Shown here piece by piece: positions 15,559 to 24,760 of a stretch of DNA of 64,000 bases. Every line of letters starts with the position of its first letter. Position 1 is the stretch's first letter. Source of the stretch: Erythrobacter fulvus. Its GTDB lineage: Bacteria; Pseudomonadota; Alphaproteobacteria; Sphingomonadales; Sphingomonadaceae. Location of the stretch: contig NZ_JAQQXQ010000005.1 of the NCBI RefSeq assembly GCF_028595285.1, forward strand, positions 124,001 through 188,000. The letters are read 5' to 3'. The notes beneath the pieces were generated by a model that saw only the letters and a list, made by a program, of their open reading frames with translations, did no database searches and was not told the DNA's origin. A program made the translations under genes and the position numbers.

Positions 15559-18500
15559 CTATTCTGCCGCCATCAGAGCAGCTTCGCCCAGATCGACGCT
15601 GACCAGGCGCGACACGCCCTTTTCCGCCATCGTCACCCCGAACAGGCGGTGCATCCGGCTCATCGTCACTGCGTTGTGGGTGACGATCAGATATCGCGTG
15701 GTGGTGGTACGCACCATCGAATCGAGCAGGTCGCAGAAGCGTTCCACATTCGCATCGTCCAATGGCGCGTCGACTTCGTCGAGCACGCAGATCGGTGCGG
15801 GGTTGGTCAGGAACAGGGCGAAGATCAGCGCGGTCGCCGTCAAGGCCTGCTCGCCGCCCGATAGCAGCGAAAGCGATTGCAGCCGCTTGCCCGGCGGCTG
15901 GGCGTAGATTTCCAGCCCCGCTTCCAGCGGATCGTCGCTGTCGACCAGCGCAAGATGTGCCTGCCCGCCCTCGAACAGGCGGGTGAACAGCACGCGGAAA
16001 TGGCTGTCCACTTCCTCGAAGGCGGCGCGCAGGCGTTCGCGCCCTTCGCGGTTGAGGCTGCCGATCGAACCGCGCAGGCGTGCGATGGCTTCGGCGAGTT
16101 CGGCCTGTTCGCTGGCGTTGTTGCCGTGTTCGGCTTCGATCCGGGCGAGTTCGTCAGCCGCCACAAGGTTCACCGGCCCGATCCGTTCGCGCGATGCGGT
16201 GAGGCGTTCGAGTTCTTCCGATTCGCTGCTGGCAGGGGCGATATCATCCTCGGTGAAACCGAACCGTTTGCCCAGCAGCGGGGGCGGGCACTGAAAGCGC
16301 TCGCCCGAAATGCGCGCCAGTTCGGTGCGGCGTGATTCCTCGTTTTCTGCCCGCGCGGCTAGGCTGGCGCGGCCTTCGCGCGCCTGCGCCAGCGTTTCGG
16401 TGCGCTGTGCCAGTTCGGCATCGGCGGCGCGTTGGCGGGTATCGGCCTCACGCATGGCGGCTTCGGCAGCGGCGAGCTCCTCGCCAAGGCGCGTGCGCGT
16501 CGCCTCGCCTGCCTCGATCTCGGCGGTCAGCGCGGCGGGCTTGGCGGCATGGACGGCGCGCTCTTCCTCGATTTCCGACAGGCGACGGCCAGCCTCGGCC
16601 ATGCGCCGTTCGGCATCGCTTGACCGCGCTTTCCACCCCGCCTGTTCGGCCTGCTGCGCCGCCAGCCGCTCGCGCGCAACGGCCAGCGCCTGATCCTGCG
16701 CGGCCAGTTCGGCCAGTGCAGCCTGAACCGCGCTGCGGGCGGCTTCGTTCTTTGCCTGTGCCGCCTCCAGCGCGGCGCGTTCGGCATCGCGCGCGGGCAG
16801 GCGCTGGCGTTGTTCCTCGGCGGCGGCGAGTTCCTCGCGCGCGGCGGCAAGCTGGGTCTCCAGATCGCCCGCGCTGGCCGCGAGTTCCGCCAGCCGCGCG
16901 GCAAGCCGTTCCTTCGCCGCCTCGGCCTGATCGAGCCGCCGCAGGGCCTGCCGTTCGGCTTCGATCGCACCGGCGATGGCGCGCTCCTGCGCGATCAACC
17001 CGGTTTGCAACGCGCTCAGCTCCTCGCGCACCCTCTTGTCCTCGGCCTCTGCCGCAGAAACCGCTTCGCGCAGGGGGGGTAGCGCGGCATCCAGCTCGGC
17101 AAAGCGGTTGGCGGCTTCGAGTTGTGCCGCTTCCGCCGCGCCTTCGCCGCGCGCGATGAAGCCGTCCCACCGCCGCAGATGTCCGGTGCGGGTGACCAGC
17201 CATTCACCGGGCGACAGCTCCCGCGAGTCATCCGTATCGACACAATGCACCAGTGCGAGGCGGGCGCGCAGTTCTTCTGGGCAATCGGACAAGTGGGCAA
17301 GCAGGCTGTCGGCCACCGGTGCAGGCGCACCGGCCCCCGTCCAGAAACGCCCGTCCTGCGCCGCGCCCGGCGCGCCGAGCGGTGATTTGCCGTCCCGCCC
17401 CAGCACCGCCGCCACCGCGCGTTCGTATCCCGGAGCGACTTTCACCCGGTCGAGTGCGGCCGGAAGACCCTGCCGCCCGGCTTCGCGCTTGGCCCGGGCA
17501 TCGCGATCACGGGACAGAGCGGCGTGTTCGCGTTCGATCCCGGCCAGTTCGGCCTTCGCCGTCGCGAGCCGAGATGATGCCTCGTCGCGTTCGCTCTGCA
17601 ATTCGCCCTTGCGCGTCTGATCTGCGGCGAGTTTCTCGCGCAGCGTCGCAAGTTCTGCGGCGGCCTCTTCGGCCTCGGCCCGCGCGGCGTCCACATCGGC
17701 TTGCGGATCGCCGCTTTCGGCAAGTTCGGTGCGGGTGCGGGCGAGCCGCGCCATTTCCGCCTCAACCCGCGCGAGCCGCGCTTCGGCCTGTTCGACGGCG
17801 GCTTCGGCCACGCGCCATTCGGCTTCGACTCCGGCGTGATCGGCGGTCGCCTTGGCCAGCGCGAGTTCGGCGGTGCGGCTGGCGCGTTCGCTGTTCTCTG
17901 CACGGTTGGCCAGCGCGGGGCGGGCGGCCTCCGCATCGGTCACAGCCTTGCGGCTGGCTGCGACCTCGGTATCGAGCCGCGCCAGCGCCTCGACCGCGCT
18001 GCTGGTCAGCCGGTCGGCATCGGCGCGATCCTCCTCCAGGCGGGTCTGCTGGCGGGTGAGATCGGCCAGTCGGGTTTCGGCAGCTTCGAGCTTTTCGGCT
18101 AGCGCGGCCATGCGGTGGCCATGGGCGCTGGCATCGTCGCGCCGGTCGGCCAGTTCGTCGCGCGCTTCGGCCAATGCCTGCGCGGCGGTGGCCTGTTCTT
18201 TCTGCGCTTCGGCAACGGCGGCCTGCGCTGTGGCAACGGCGGCATTGGCGCTTTCCGCTGCCGCGCGCGCTTCCTTGGCCGCGGCGGCCGCTTCGCGCCA
18301 GCGCGCGAACAACAGCCGTGCCTCGGCCGCCTGAATTTTCTGGGTCAGTTCAGTGTAGCGTTCGGCCTGCTTGGCCTGCCGTTTCAGCGAGGAAATCTGC
18401 GCGTCCAGCCCGGCCATCAGATCTTCGAGCCGGGCAAGGTTCGCCTCGGCCCCGCGCAGCTTGCTTTCGGCGTCCTTGCGGCGGACGTGCAGCCCGGCGA

Positions 18501-18981
18501 TCCCTGCGGCCTCTTCCAGCATCGCGCGGCGTTCGGCCGGCTTTGCGGCGATCACCTGTGCGATTTTGCCCTGACTGACGAGTGCAGGCGAATGTGCGCC
18601 GGTCGCTGCGTCGGCGAAGGTCAGCGCCACATCCTTGGCCCGGACGTCGCGCCCGTTGACACGGTAGGCGCTGCCCGCGCCGCGTTCGATCCGGCGGGTG
18701 ACGACCAGTTCCTCGTCCCGGTCATCGCTGGCGTGGAGCACCACTTCGGCAAAGTCGCGCGGGGGGCGGGTGGAGGTGCCCGCGAAGATCACGTCCTCCA
18801 TGCCCCCCGAACGCAGCGACTTGGCCGAGGTTTCCCCCATGACCCAGCGGATCGCTTCGAGCAGGTTGGATTTGCCGCAGCCATTGGGGCCGACGACCCC
18901 GGTCAGCCCCGGCTCAATGCGCAGTTCCGCCGGCTCGACGAAGCTCTTGAAACCGCTGAGCTTGAGCCGGTGGATCTGCAT
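15559..18981 (-). CDS. smc: Chromosome segregation protein SMC
   Basis: A 1,140-residue SMC ATPase. The N terminus has LKLSGFKSFVEP and the Walker A VGPNGCGKSNLLEAIRWV. Two very long coiled-coil arms rich in Ala, Glu and Arg flank a hinge at about residues 500-620. The C terminus has the LSGGEQALTATALIFA signature and the Walker B VLDEVDAPLDDANV. With ScpA and ScpB it forms the condensin that compacts and separates chromosomes. The gene starts 28 bp after the DsbA-like lipoprotein gene and is likely the last in a four-gene unit. Confidence 0.95.
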   Translation of the reverse strand: MQIHRLKLSGFKSFVEPAELRIEPGLTGVVGPNGCGKSNLLEAIRWVMGETSAKSLRSGGMEDVIFAGTSTRPPRDFAEVVLHASDDRDEELVVTRRIERGAGSAYRVNGRDVRAKDVALTFADAATGAHSPALVSQGKIAQVIAAKPAERRAMLEEAAGIAGLHVRRKDAESKLRGAEANLARLEDLMAGLDAQISSLKRQAKQAERYTELTQKIQAAEARLLFARWREAAAAAKEARAAAESANAAVATAQAAVAEAQKEQATAAQALAEARDELADRRDDASAHGHRMAALAEKLEAAETRLADLTRQQTRLEEDRADADRLTSSAVEALARLDTEVAASRKAVTDAEAARPALANRAENSERASRTAELALAKATADHAGVEAEWRVAEAAVEQAEARLARVEAEMARLARTRTELAESGDPQADVDAARAEAEEAAAELATLREKLAADQTRKGELQSERDEASSRLATAKAELAGIEREHAALSRDRDARAKREAGRQGLPAALDRVKVAPGYERAVAAVLGRDGKSPLGAPGAAQDGRFWTGAGAPAPVADSLLAHLSDCPEELRARLALVHCVDTDDSRELSPGEWLVTRTGHLRRWDGFIARGEGAAEAAQLEAANRFAELDAALPPLREAVSAAEAEDKRVREELSALQTGLIAQERAIAGAIEAERQALRRLDQAEAAKERLAARLAELAASAGDLETQLAAAREELAAAEEQRQRLPARDAERAALEAAQAKNEAARSAVQAALAELAAQDQALAVARERLAAQQAEQAGWKARSSDAERRMAEAGRRLSEIEEERAVHAAKPAALTAEIEAGEATRTRLGEELAAAEAAMREADTRQRAADAELAQRTETLAQAREGRASLAARAENEESRRTELARISGERFQCPPPLLGKRFGFTEDDIAPASSESEELERLTASRERIGPVNLVAADELARIEAEHGNNASEQAELAEAIARLRGSIGSLNREGRERLRAAFEEVDSHFRVLFTRLFEGGQAHLALVDSDDPLEAGLEIYAQPPGKRLQSLSLLSGGEQALTATALIFALFLTNPAPICVLDEVDAPLDDANVERFCDLLDSMVRTTTTRYLIVTHNAVTMSRMHRLFGVTMAEKGVSRLVSVDLGEAALMAAE

Positions 18982-19009
18982 CGGGCCGGTGCCTCGCCCC
19001 CGCTGCCCG

Positions 19010-19756
19010 TCAGCGCGCGCCGGCGCGCTGGAGCAGCGGTTCGAGCGTTTCCCAGGTGTTCACGTCGAGCTTCTTGCCGTTGAGCACGAAGGTCGGCGTG
19101 CCGGTGATGTCGAACTTGCGCGTTTCGGCCTCGGTATTCTTGATCAGGGCGTCCATCCTCGCCGGATCGCTTAGGCAGGTGCGGGCCTGATCCGCACTAA
19201 GTCCGCGTGCGGCGAAGAAATCGGTGAGGCCGGTCACCTCGGCGATTTTGGCGAAGCGCTGGTCAGCCGGAAGGCCGTCTGCCGCCTGCACCGCCTGCGG
19301 ATTGCTTTGCAGCCCGGTGAAGACCTCTTGCAGGTTGCGCCACACCTCGTCCGAAAGCGGCTGCATCTGCTCCTTCGCGCCGCACTGGGTCATGGCCGCG
19401 ATCACCACGTCATAGGGGTTGAGGAACACCTCGCGCAGTTCGAAGCTGACGACGCCGCTGGCCACATACTTGTCCTTGAGCGGCTGTTTGCCGGTCATCG
19501 AGAAAGTGGCGCAGTGCCCACAGGTGTGAGAAGCGAATTCAACCAGCTTGAGCGGCGCGTCGGGATTACCGATCATGTAGCCGCCTTCGGGCGTCACAGT
19601 GACGGTTTCGCCCCAGCTGGTGCCGGCCGGCGCTGCGACCGCGGGCAGCGGCTCGCTGTTGGTCACGCCGTCGGGCCCCGCCTCGTCGCCGCAGGCGGCC
19701 AGCGCCAGCGGGGCGGCGGCAAGAAGACTGATCGCGAACAGGCGGGTGCGTTTCAT
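19010..19756 (-). CDS. DsbA-like thiol oxidoreductase, lipoprotein
   Basis: A 248-residue exported protein with a lipobox LALAAC (Cys22), so probably anchored to the inner face of the outer membrane or to the inner membrane. The thioredoxin-fold active site is CGHC at Cys79-Cys82, followed by a helical insertion. The cis-proline loop ITGTPTFVLNG is present. This arrangement matches the DsbA_4/thioredoxin_4 proteins of sphingomonads that oxidise or shuffle periplasmic disulfides. A closely related paralogue lies immediately upstream in the same direction. Motifs are intact; the redox direction is not readable. Confidence 0.88.
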   Translation of the reverse strand: MKRTRLFAISLLAAAPLALAACGDEAGPDGVTNSEPLPAVAAPAGTSWGETVTVTPEGGYMIGNPDAPLKLVEFASHTCGHCATFSMTGKQPLKDKYVASGVVSFELREVFLNPYDVVIAAMTQCGAKEQMQPLSDEVWRNLQEVFTGLQSNPQAVQAADGLPADQRFAKIAEVTGLTDFFAARGLSADQARTCLSDPARMDALIKNTEAETRKFDITGTPTFVLNGKKLDVNTWETLEPLLQRAGAR

Positions 19757-19846
19757 CGGGCAGAGATCCTTGGATTAAGGGAAGGGAAGATAGCCTCGCC
19801 CGCGCCGTTGCAGCAAGAGCGGGCGATGATCCTGTGAACAAATGCC

Positions 19847-20605
19847 TTAGTCGGAGGTCGAAAGACCTTTCGAGGGTGCGGGGGCGAAGTGTGCCGACAG
19901 CACGGGGTAGAGCGCATCCCAGTTGTGAACCTGATTCAGCAGCTTGCCGTCAAGCGCGAAGCTCGGGGTGCCCTGGATATCGAAATCGAGCCGGTCGGCG
20001 GTGCCATTGTCGATCAGCTTCTGGGCGGCCGCATCGTCCATGATGCAGGCATTCACCTCCGCCGCGGACTGGCCGCGCTTTATCAGCATGTCGGCCAGGC
20101 CCAGTGCGCTGGCGGCGTTCATGCGCGAGGCCTTGTCCGCACGTGCCCAGATCGCCTGCTGGCTTTGCGGTGCGCTAGTGAACTTGGCGAGCCATTTGTC
20201 CTGCGCATACATGAAGGCACGGTGGCGGTCCTTGAAACCGGCCGGATCGCCGCACTGGGCGAGCAGCGAGACCGTGAGATCGAGCGCGTTGCGGAGCACC
20301 GGACGCACTTCCACCGCCATCTTGCCCGGCATAAGCAGCGTCAGGTCAAGCGCGGGTTCGCCCTGCACCGCGAAATGGGCGCAATGACCGCAGGTATAGC
20401 TGACGAATTCGATCAGGCGGGTATCCGCGTCCGGATTACCGATCAGGTGGCCGCGTTCGGTGCGGGTGACCACCGCCTGCCAGTTGCCGCGGGGCTGCTC
20501 CTTGGCGAAGGCACTGCCGGGATTGGACAGGTCTTTCTGGGCGCTGCCGGGGGCGGCCAGCGCGATCATTGCAGCACCGATGGCGGCAAGCGAACGCAGC
20601 ATCAT
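19847..20605 (-). CDS. DsbA-like thiol oxidoreductase, secreted
   Basis: A 252-residue periplasmic protein with a cleavable signal peptide ending near APGSAQ. It shares with its downstream neighbour the GHLIGNPDA.T.L.EFVSYTCGHCAHF segment (Cys72-Cys75) and a cis-proline loop QGTPSFAL. The pair is clearly a tandem duplication: same domain order and length, but one is a lipoprotein and this one soluble. The ATG overlaps the stop of the DUF721 gene (ATGA). Together they may handle different substrates or act in series, but no substrate is evident nearby. Confidence 0.87.
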   Translation of the reverse strand: MMLRSLAAIGAAMIALAAPGSAQKDLSNPGSAFAKEQPRGNWQAVVTRTERGHLIGNPDADTRLIEFVSYTCGHCAHFAVQGEPALDLTLLMPGKMAVEVRPVLRNALDLTVSLLAQCGDPAGFKDRHRAFMYAQDKWLAKFTSAPQSQQAIWARADKASRMNAASALGLADMLIKRGQSAAEVNACIMDDAAAQKLIDNGTADRLDFDIQGTPSFALDGKLLNQVHNWDALYPVLSAHFAPAPSKGLSTSD

Positions 20606-21165
20606 GACGGGTCTCGTTCCTGTTCGGAGGATTGTTTCTCGCCCAGACTGCGGGCGAGGGATTCAAGCACGGTGCGCAGTTCGGGATCGCCGATATCGCG
20701 CAGGGATTCGCCCAGTTCGAGCGGAATGGGCTTGAGCGACGGTGGCGGTTTGGCCGGCTTGTCGGCTTGCGCCGGTGTAACCGCGCCCTGCCTGATCTTG
20801 ACCCGCGCCACCGCCTTGTAGCCGAAGAAGCGGTTCACCCGTTCTGTAATCTCGGGGACGACCTGCTGGATCAGCGGCGCGTGGGCGGGCACCACTACCA
20901 GTTGCAGGATGCCCTCGGCTTTCTCGCCCGGAGGAAAGCGGATCGCTTCGGGACTGCACACCCGCGCATGGGAAGGGCCGACGATTTCGGGCCAGCGGGT
21001 CACGACCGAGCTCTGCACGAAGCCGAAGCGGCGGAAGGCGGTGCGGCCGATTTCGGGCATCAGATCGCCGATCGCGCGCGCGCCCTGACCGCGCGGCCGC
21101 GTGTAGGGTCGGGGTGTTCCCTTGCCTGAGGATGTCTTGTCGCTTCCCATGTGTCTTGTCGCCAT
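20602..21165 (-). CDS. DUF721/DciA-like protein
   Basis: A 187-residue protein. The core RRFGFVQSSVVTRWPEIVGPSHARVCSPEAIRF followed by GILQLVVVPAHAPLIQQVVPEITERVNRFFGY is the DUF721 pattern, the KH-like domain of DciA proteins, which load the replicative helicase in many bacteria. In alphaproteobacteria DUF721 proteins commonly sit beside mutY and dsbA genes, as here. The C-terminal 60 residues are a proline/lysine-rich tail. The start could be 21165 or the ATG at 21150. It is divergent from mutY, with only 14 bp between starts. Confidence 0.8.
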   Translation of the reverse strand: MATRHMGSDKTSSGKGTPRPYTRPRGQGARAIGDLMPEIGRTAFRRFGFVQSSVVTRWPEIVGPSHARVCSPEAIRFPPGEKAEGILQLVVVPAHAPLIQQVVPEITERVNRFFGYKAVARVKIRQGAVTPAQADKPAKPPPSLKPIPLELGESLRDIGDPELRTVLESLARSLGEKQSSEQERDPS

Positions 21166-21179
21166 GCCATAGGCGCGGC

Positions 21180-22226
21180 GTGACTGCCAGTATCTCCGAT
21201 CATCTGCTTGCGTGGTACGATGCCCATGCGCGCGAATTGCCGTGGCGCTTGCCGCCGGGCACGCCCTTGCCCGATGATCCGGCCTGGCCTTACCGCGTGT
21301 GGCTGTCCGAAGTGATGCTGCAACAAACCACCGTGGCTGCGGTGAAGCCCTATTTCGAGAAGTTTACCCGTGTCTGGCCCACGGTCGAGGCGCTGGCGGC
21401 AGCGTCCGACGAGGATGTGATGGCGGCATGGGCGGGGCTGGGCTATTACTCGCGCGCCCGCAACCTTCTGAAATGCGCACGCGAAGTGGTCGCACGCGGC
21501 GGTTTCCCCGGCGAGGAGGCGGAATTGCGCAAGCTGCCGGGACTGGGCGATTACACTGCCGCAGCGATTGCCGCGATTGCCTTCGGGCGCCGCGCGGTGG
21601 TGGTCGATGCCAATGTCGAACGGGTGGTGGCGCGGCTGTTTGCGATCGACGATCCGCTGCCGGGCGTAAGAAAGGCGATCCGCGGCGCTGCCGACGCGAT
21701 TACGCCCGATGCCCACGCGGGCGATTTTGCGCAGGCCATGATGGATCTGGGCGCGCAGACCTGCACCACCCGCAGCCCGCGCTGCCTGCTGTGTCCCTTG
21801 CGCGGGGATTGCCGCGCGCTGGCTCAGGGCCAGCCCGAGCGTCTGCCGGTCAAGCCTGCGAAAAAGGCGGTGCCCCAGCGGCGCGGAACGGCGTTCTGGA
21901 TTACCCGCAAGGGCGGGACGCAAGTGTGGCTCGTCACCCGTCCGGCAGACGGGATGCTCGGCGGGATGCGCGCGCTGCCCGATGACGGCTGGAGCGCGCA
22001 GGCCAATGGATCGGGGGAGGCGCCGCTGCCCGGCCAGTGGCATGATCTGGGCGCGGTGCGGCACGGCTTTACCCATGCCAAACTGACGCTGGAGGTGCGG
22101 GCGCTGGAAACGGCCTATATTCCGCCTGGCGAAGGGCAGTGGTGGCCGGTCAGTGACATTGATGCAGCGGGCCTTGCGACGCTGTTCGCCAAGGCCGCGC
22201 GACTGGCGCTGGCGGCGACCGGTTAG
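21180..22226 (+). CDS. mutY: A/G-specific adenine glycosylase MutY
   Basis: A 348-residue base-excision enzyme that removes adenine paired with 8-oxoguanine. The helix-hairpin-helix GPD core reads LPGLGDYTAAAIAAIAFG. Catalytic Glu44 lies in SEVMLQQT and Asp143 in VVDANVERV. The iron-sulfur cluster ligands are C195-X6-C202-X2-C205-X5-C211. The C-terminal part is the NUDIX-like 8-oxoG recognition domain, with a HGFTHAKLTLEV segment. GTG at 21180 is the likely start. The stop overlaps the stop of the convergent small membrane protein gene by 3 bp. Confidence 0.95.
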   Translation: MTASISDHLLAWYDAHARELPWRLPPGTPLPDDPAWPYRVWLSEVMLQQTTVAAVKPYFEKFTRVWPTVEALAAASDEDVMAAWAGLGYYSRARNLLKCAREVVARGGFPGEEAELRKLPGLGDYTAAAIAAIAFGRRAVVVDANVERVVARLFAIDDPLPGVRKAIRGAADAITPDAHAGDFAQAMMDLGAQTCTTRSPRCLLCPLRGDCRALAQGQPERLPVKPAKKAVPQRRGTAFWITRKGGTQVWLVTRPADGMLGGMRALPDDGWSAQANGSGEAPLPGQWHDLGAVRHGFTHAKLTLEVRALETAYIPPGEGQWWPVSDIDAAGLATLFAKAARLALAATG

Positions 22227-22459
22227 AAGAACCCGCCGCCCAGCATCAGCCGCACCGCAGCGATCAGCAGCACCACGAGGCAGAAATTGCGTCCGCCGTC
22301 CTTGGACGACAGCGCGCCGATGATGATGCCGATCACAATCAGCGGCAAGGCGAGCCAATTGGCCCAGCCGAGCAGCGGAATCTGCGCCGGAATGACGATG
22401 ACGAGGCTTACGAGGCCGATGAGATAGGCAAGTGCGTTGAGCATGTGTCTTATATGCAT
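22223..22459 (-). CDS. Small integral membrane protein, 78 aa
   Basis: A 78-residue protein of almost entirely hydrophobic character with three likely membrane segments. These are LNALAYLIGLVSLVIVIPAQ, NWLALPLIVIGIIIGAL and the C-terminal FCLVVLLIAAVRLMLGG. A strong GGAGGTGTCC ribosome site precedes the ATG at 22459; an internal ATG at 22444 is less well placed. I recognise no family. Such proteins are widespread in sphingomonads without known function. It ends convergently with mutY. Confidence 0.7.
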   Translation of the reverse strand: MHIRHMLNALAYLIGLVSLVIVIPAQIPLLGWANWLALPLIVIGIIIGALSSKDGGRNFCLVVLLIAAVRLMLGGGFF

Positions 22460-22553
22460 AGGACACCTCCGATTTGCAACCCGAGAGATTGACCCATAGG
22501 CCGGGCTGCCGCAGACAGGGCGCGAAAACCCGCCGTTCGGAGATTCATCCCCC

Positions 22554-23870
22554 ATGAGCAACGCCGCCTTCGATTCCGCCGTTCTTTCCCGCCGCGCCCT
22601 GTTCCGCGGCGGTTCTTTGCTGGCTGCCGGAGCGGCGCTGTCCGGCCTGCCATTCGGCCGCGCGCTGCTGGCCCATGACGTCTCCGAAGACTGGCCCAAT
22701 GTCGCAGCACTTGCTGACCGCTATGTGTCCGATCGCAAGGTTGCCAACCTGCTCGTTACCTTCGGCTGGGGCCAACAGAACCACCCGCACACCGTCGGCG
22801 GCGGCACCCTGTCGCTCGCCAAGCCCACGCCGGTGGACGAGAATTCGCTCTACCGCATCTATTCGATGTCAAAGCCGATCACCGGCATGGCAACGATGAT
22901 CTTGATCGACGAAGGCAAGCTCGGCCTCGATCAGCCGCTGCACGAGATCCTGCCCGCTTTCCGCGATATGCAGGTGCTGGTCGATCCCGAAGGCCCGCTG
23001 GAGGACACCGTCCCGGCCGACCGTCCGATTACCATCCGCCAGCTGCTTACCCACACTGCCGGGCTTGGCTACCAGATTATCAGCAAAGGGCCGCTGCTGG
23101 CTGCCTATAATGAACTGGGGCTCGTCGGCGGGCGCGTCAGCCGGATGCCGATCCCGGGCTTCCCGCCCGTGACCCCGGCGCCCGGTCTGGAAGCCTGGGC
23201 CGATCGTCTTGCGGGCCTGCCGCTGATGTACCAGCCGGCAACGAAGTGGAGCTATTCGTGCAGCATCGACCTGCTCGGCCGGGTGATCGAAGTTGCCAGC
23301 GGAATGGAGTTCGAGGCGTTCCTCAAGCAGCGCATCTTCGAGCCCTGCGGTATGAACAGCACCTTCATGCAGGTGCCGCAGAGCGAGGCCTACCGCCTGA
23401 CCGACAATTACGGCATCGTTGCGGGCAATGCCTTTCCGATCGATCCGGGTGTCAATTCGATCTATCTTGATCCGCCCGAAGTTCCGGCCGGTGGCGGCGG
23501 GCTGGTGTCGAGCCCCAAGGATTACGACCGTTTCCTGCGCATGCTGCTCGGCTACGGCATGCTCGACGGGCTGCGGGTGATGAGCGAGGAGGCGGTGCGC
23601 GTCGGCACATCTGATCTGCTGCCCGCCACCGTGGACACGACCGGTAGCTGGATGCAAGGGCAGGGCCACGGCGCGGGCGGACGTTCGGTCGGGCAGACTT
23701 TCGGCTGGGGCGGCGCGGCGGGCACGCTGGCGGCGGTCGATTTCGGGCTGAACCTGCGCTCGGCGCTGTTCACCCAGTACATGCCGTCCGAATCCTATCC
23801 GATCCGTGACGAATTCCTTGCCGCGATGGAGGCCGATATGTCCGCCAAACGCGCGCAGAAGGCGGCCTGA
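22554..23870 (+). CDS. Serine hydrolase, class C beta-lactamase family, Tat-exported
   Basis: A 438-residue protein. The N terminus carries a twin-arginine signal, LSRRALFRGGSLLAAGAALSG, so export is probably folded via Tat. The nucleophile motif SxxK is SMSK at residues 104-107. The second motif appears as YSC in WSYSCSIDLLGRV rather than YxN, and the third as GWGGAAGT, both common in esterase-like members of this family. It therefore probably acts on esters or D-amino-acid peptides rather than beta-lactams. The stop overlaps the nudC ATG (TGATG), and the three genes from here form a coupled operon. Confidence 0.88.
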   Translation: MSNAAFDSAVLSRRALFRGGSLLAAGAALSGLPFGRALLAHDVSEDWPNVAALADRYVSDRKVANLLVTFGWGQQNHPHTVGGGTLSLAKPTPVDENSLYRIYSMSKPITGMATMILIDEGKLGLDQPLHEILPAFRDMQVLVDPEGPLEDTVPADRPITIRQLLTHTAGLGYQIISKGPLLAAYNELGLVGGRVSRMPIPGFPPVTPAPGLEAWADRLAGLPLMYQPATKWSYSCSIDLLGRVIEVASGMEFEAFLKQRIFEPCGMNSTFMQVPQSEAYRLTDNYGIVAGNAFPIDPGVNSIYLDPPEVPAGGGGLVSSPKDYDRFLRMLLGYGMLDGLRVMSEEAVRVGTSDLLPATVDTTGSWMQGQGHGAGGRSVGQTFGWGGAAGTLAAVDFGLNLRSALFTQYMPSESYPIRDEFLAAMEADMSAKRAQKAA

Positions 23871-24760
23871 TGCATCTTCCCGGAACTGCTGCGCCGCCGA
23901 TCGCTTTCGCCGGTTCGCCGATCGACCGCGCGGATCACATCCGCGTCGATCCGGCGGCGCTCGGCAATCTGATGAACTGGCGCGCGCGGGTGATGAACCT
24001 CGACGGGTTGCTGCCCGAATTCGACGAACAGGGCCGCTTGCTGTGGCACACCATCGCCGACGTGCCCGAGGATACCGAACTGGTGTTCCTCGGGATGATG
24101 GACGACAAGGCGCACTTCGCCCCCGTGCCTGCCGAGGGCGCTTCCGGCCCGGCCATGCCGCGCGCATGGCAGGTGATGCAGATGCTCCAGCCGGAGGATC
24201 TGGCGATCTACGGCGGTGCGCGCAGTCTGGTCGACTGGCACGCCCGGCACCGTTTCTGCGCCAATTGCGGCGCGCCCACGAAGCCTGCCAAAGGCGGATG
24301 GCAGCGCAATTGCGAAGGCTGCGGCGCGCAGCATTTCCCGCGCACCGATCCGGTGACGATCATGCTGGTGGAGCACGAGGACAAGCTGCTGCTGGGCCGC
24401 CAGCCGCGGTTCCCGCCCCGGATGTATTCCGCGCTCGCCGGCTTCGTCGAGCCGGGGGAAACCATCGAAGAGGCGGTCGCGCGCGAAATCCATGAGGAAG
24501 CGGGTGTGCGCGTGCGCGATGTGCGTTACATAGCCAGCCAGCCCTGGCCTTTCCCCAGCCAGCTGATGATCGGCTGCACGTCGGTGGCGGACGATCCCGA
24601 ACTGACCATCGACGAGACCGAGCTGGACGATGCTCGCTGGTTCACCCGCGCCGAGCTGGAAGAGGCGCGCGCGGCAGGGGAGCACGGCACCGACCTGCTC
24701 TATTTCCCGCGCCCCTTTGCCATCGCCCATCACCTGATCGCCTGGTGGCTTGACCGATGA
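23870..24760 (+). CDS. nudC: NAD(+) diphosphatase NudC
   Basis: A 296-residue Nudix hydrolase. A zinc ribbon with FCANCG and CEGCG pairs precedes the Nudix box GFVEPGETIEEAVAREIHEE. The downstream SQPWPFPSQLMIG motif is specific to NADH pyrophosphatases. NudC hydrolyses NAD(H) to NMN(H) and AMP and can remove NAD caps from RNA. An N-terminal NADH-diphosphatase domain with low conservation occupies residues 1-110. It overlaps both neighbours (TGATG before, ATGA after). Confidence 0.94.
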   Translation: MHLPGTAAPPIAFAGSPIDRADHIRVDPAALGNLMNWRARVMNLDGLLPEFDEQGRLLWHTIADVPEDTELVFLGMMDDKAHFAPVPAEGASGPAMPRAWQVMQMLQPEDLAIYGGARSLVDWHARHRFCANCGAPTKPAKGGWQRNCEGCGAQHFPRTDPVTIMLVEHEDKLLLGRQPRFPPRMYSALAGFVEPGETIEEAVAREIHEEAGVRVRDVRYIASQPWPFPSQLMIGCTSVADDPELTIDETELDDARWFTRAELEEARAAGEHGTDLLYFPRPFAIAHHLIAWWLDR

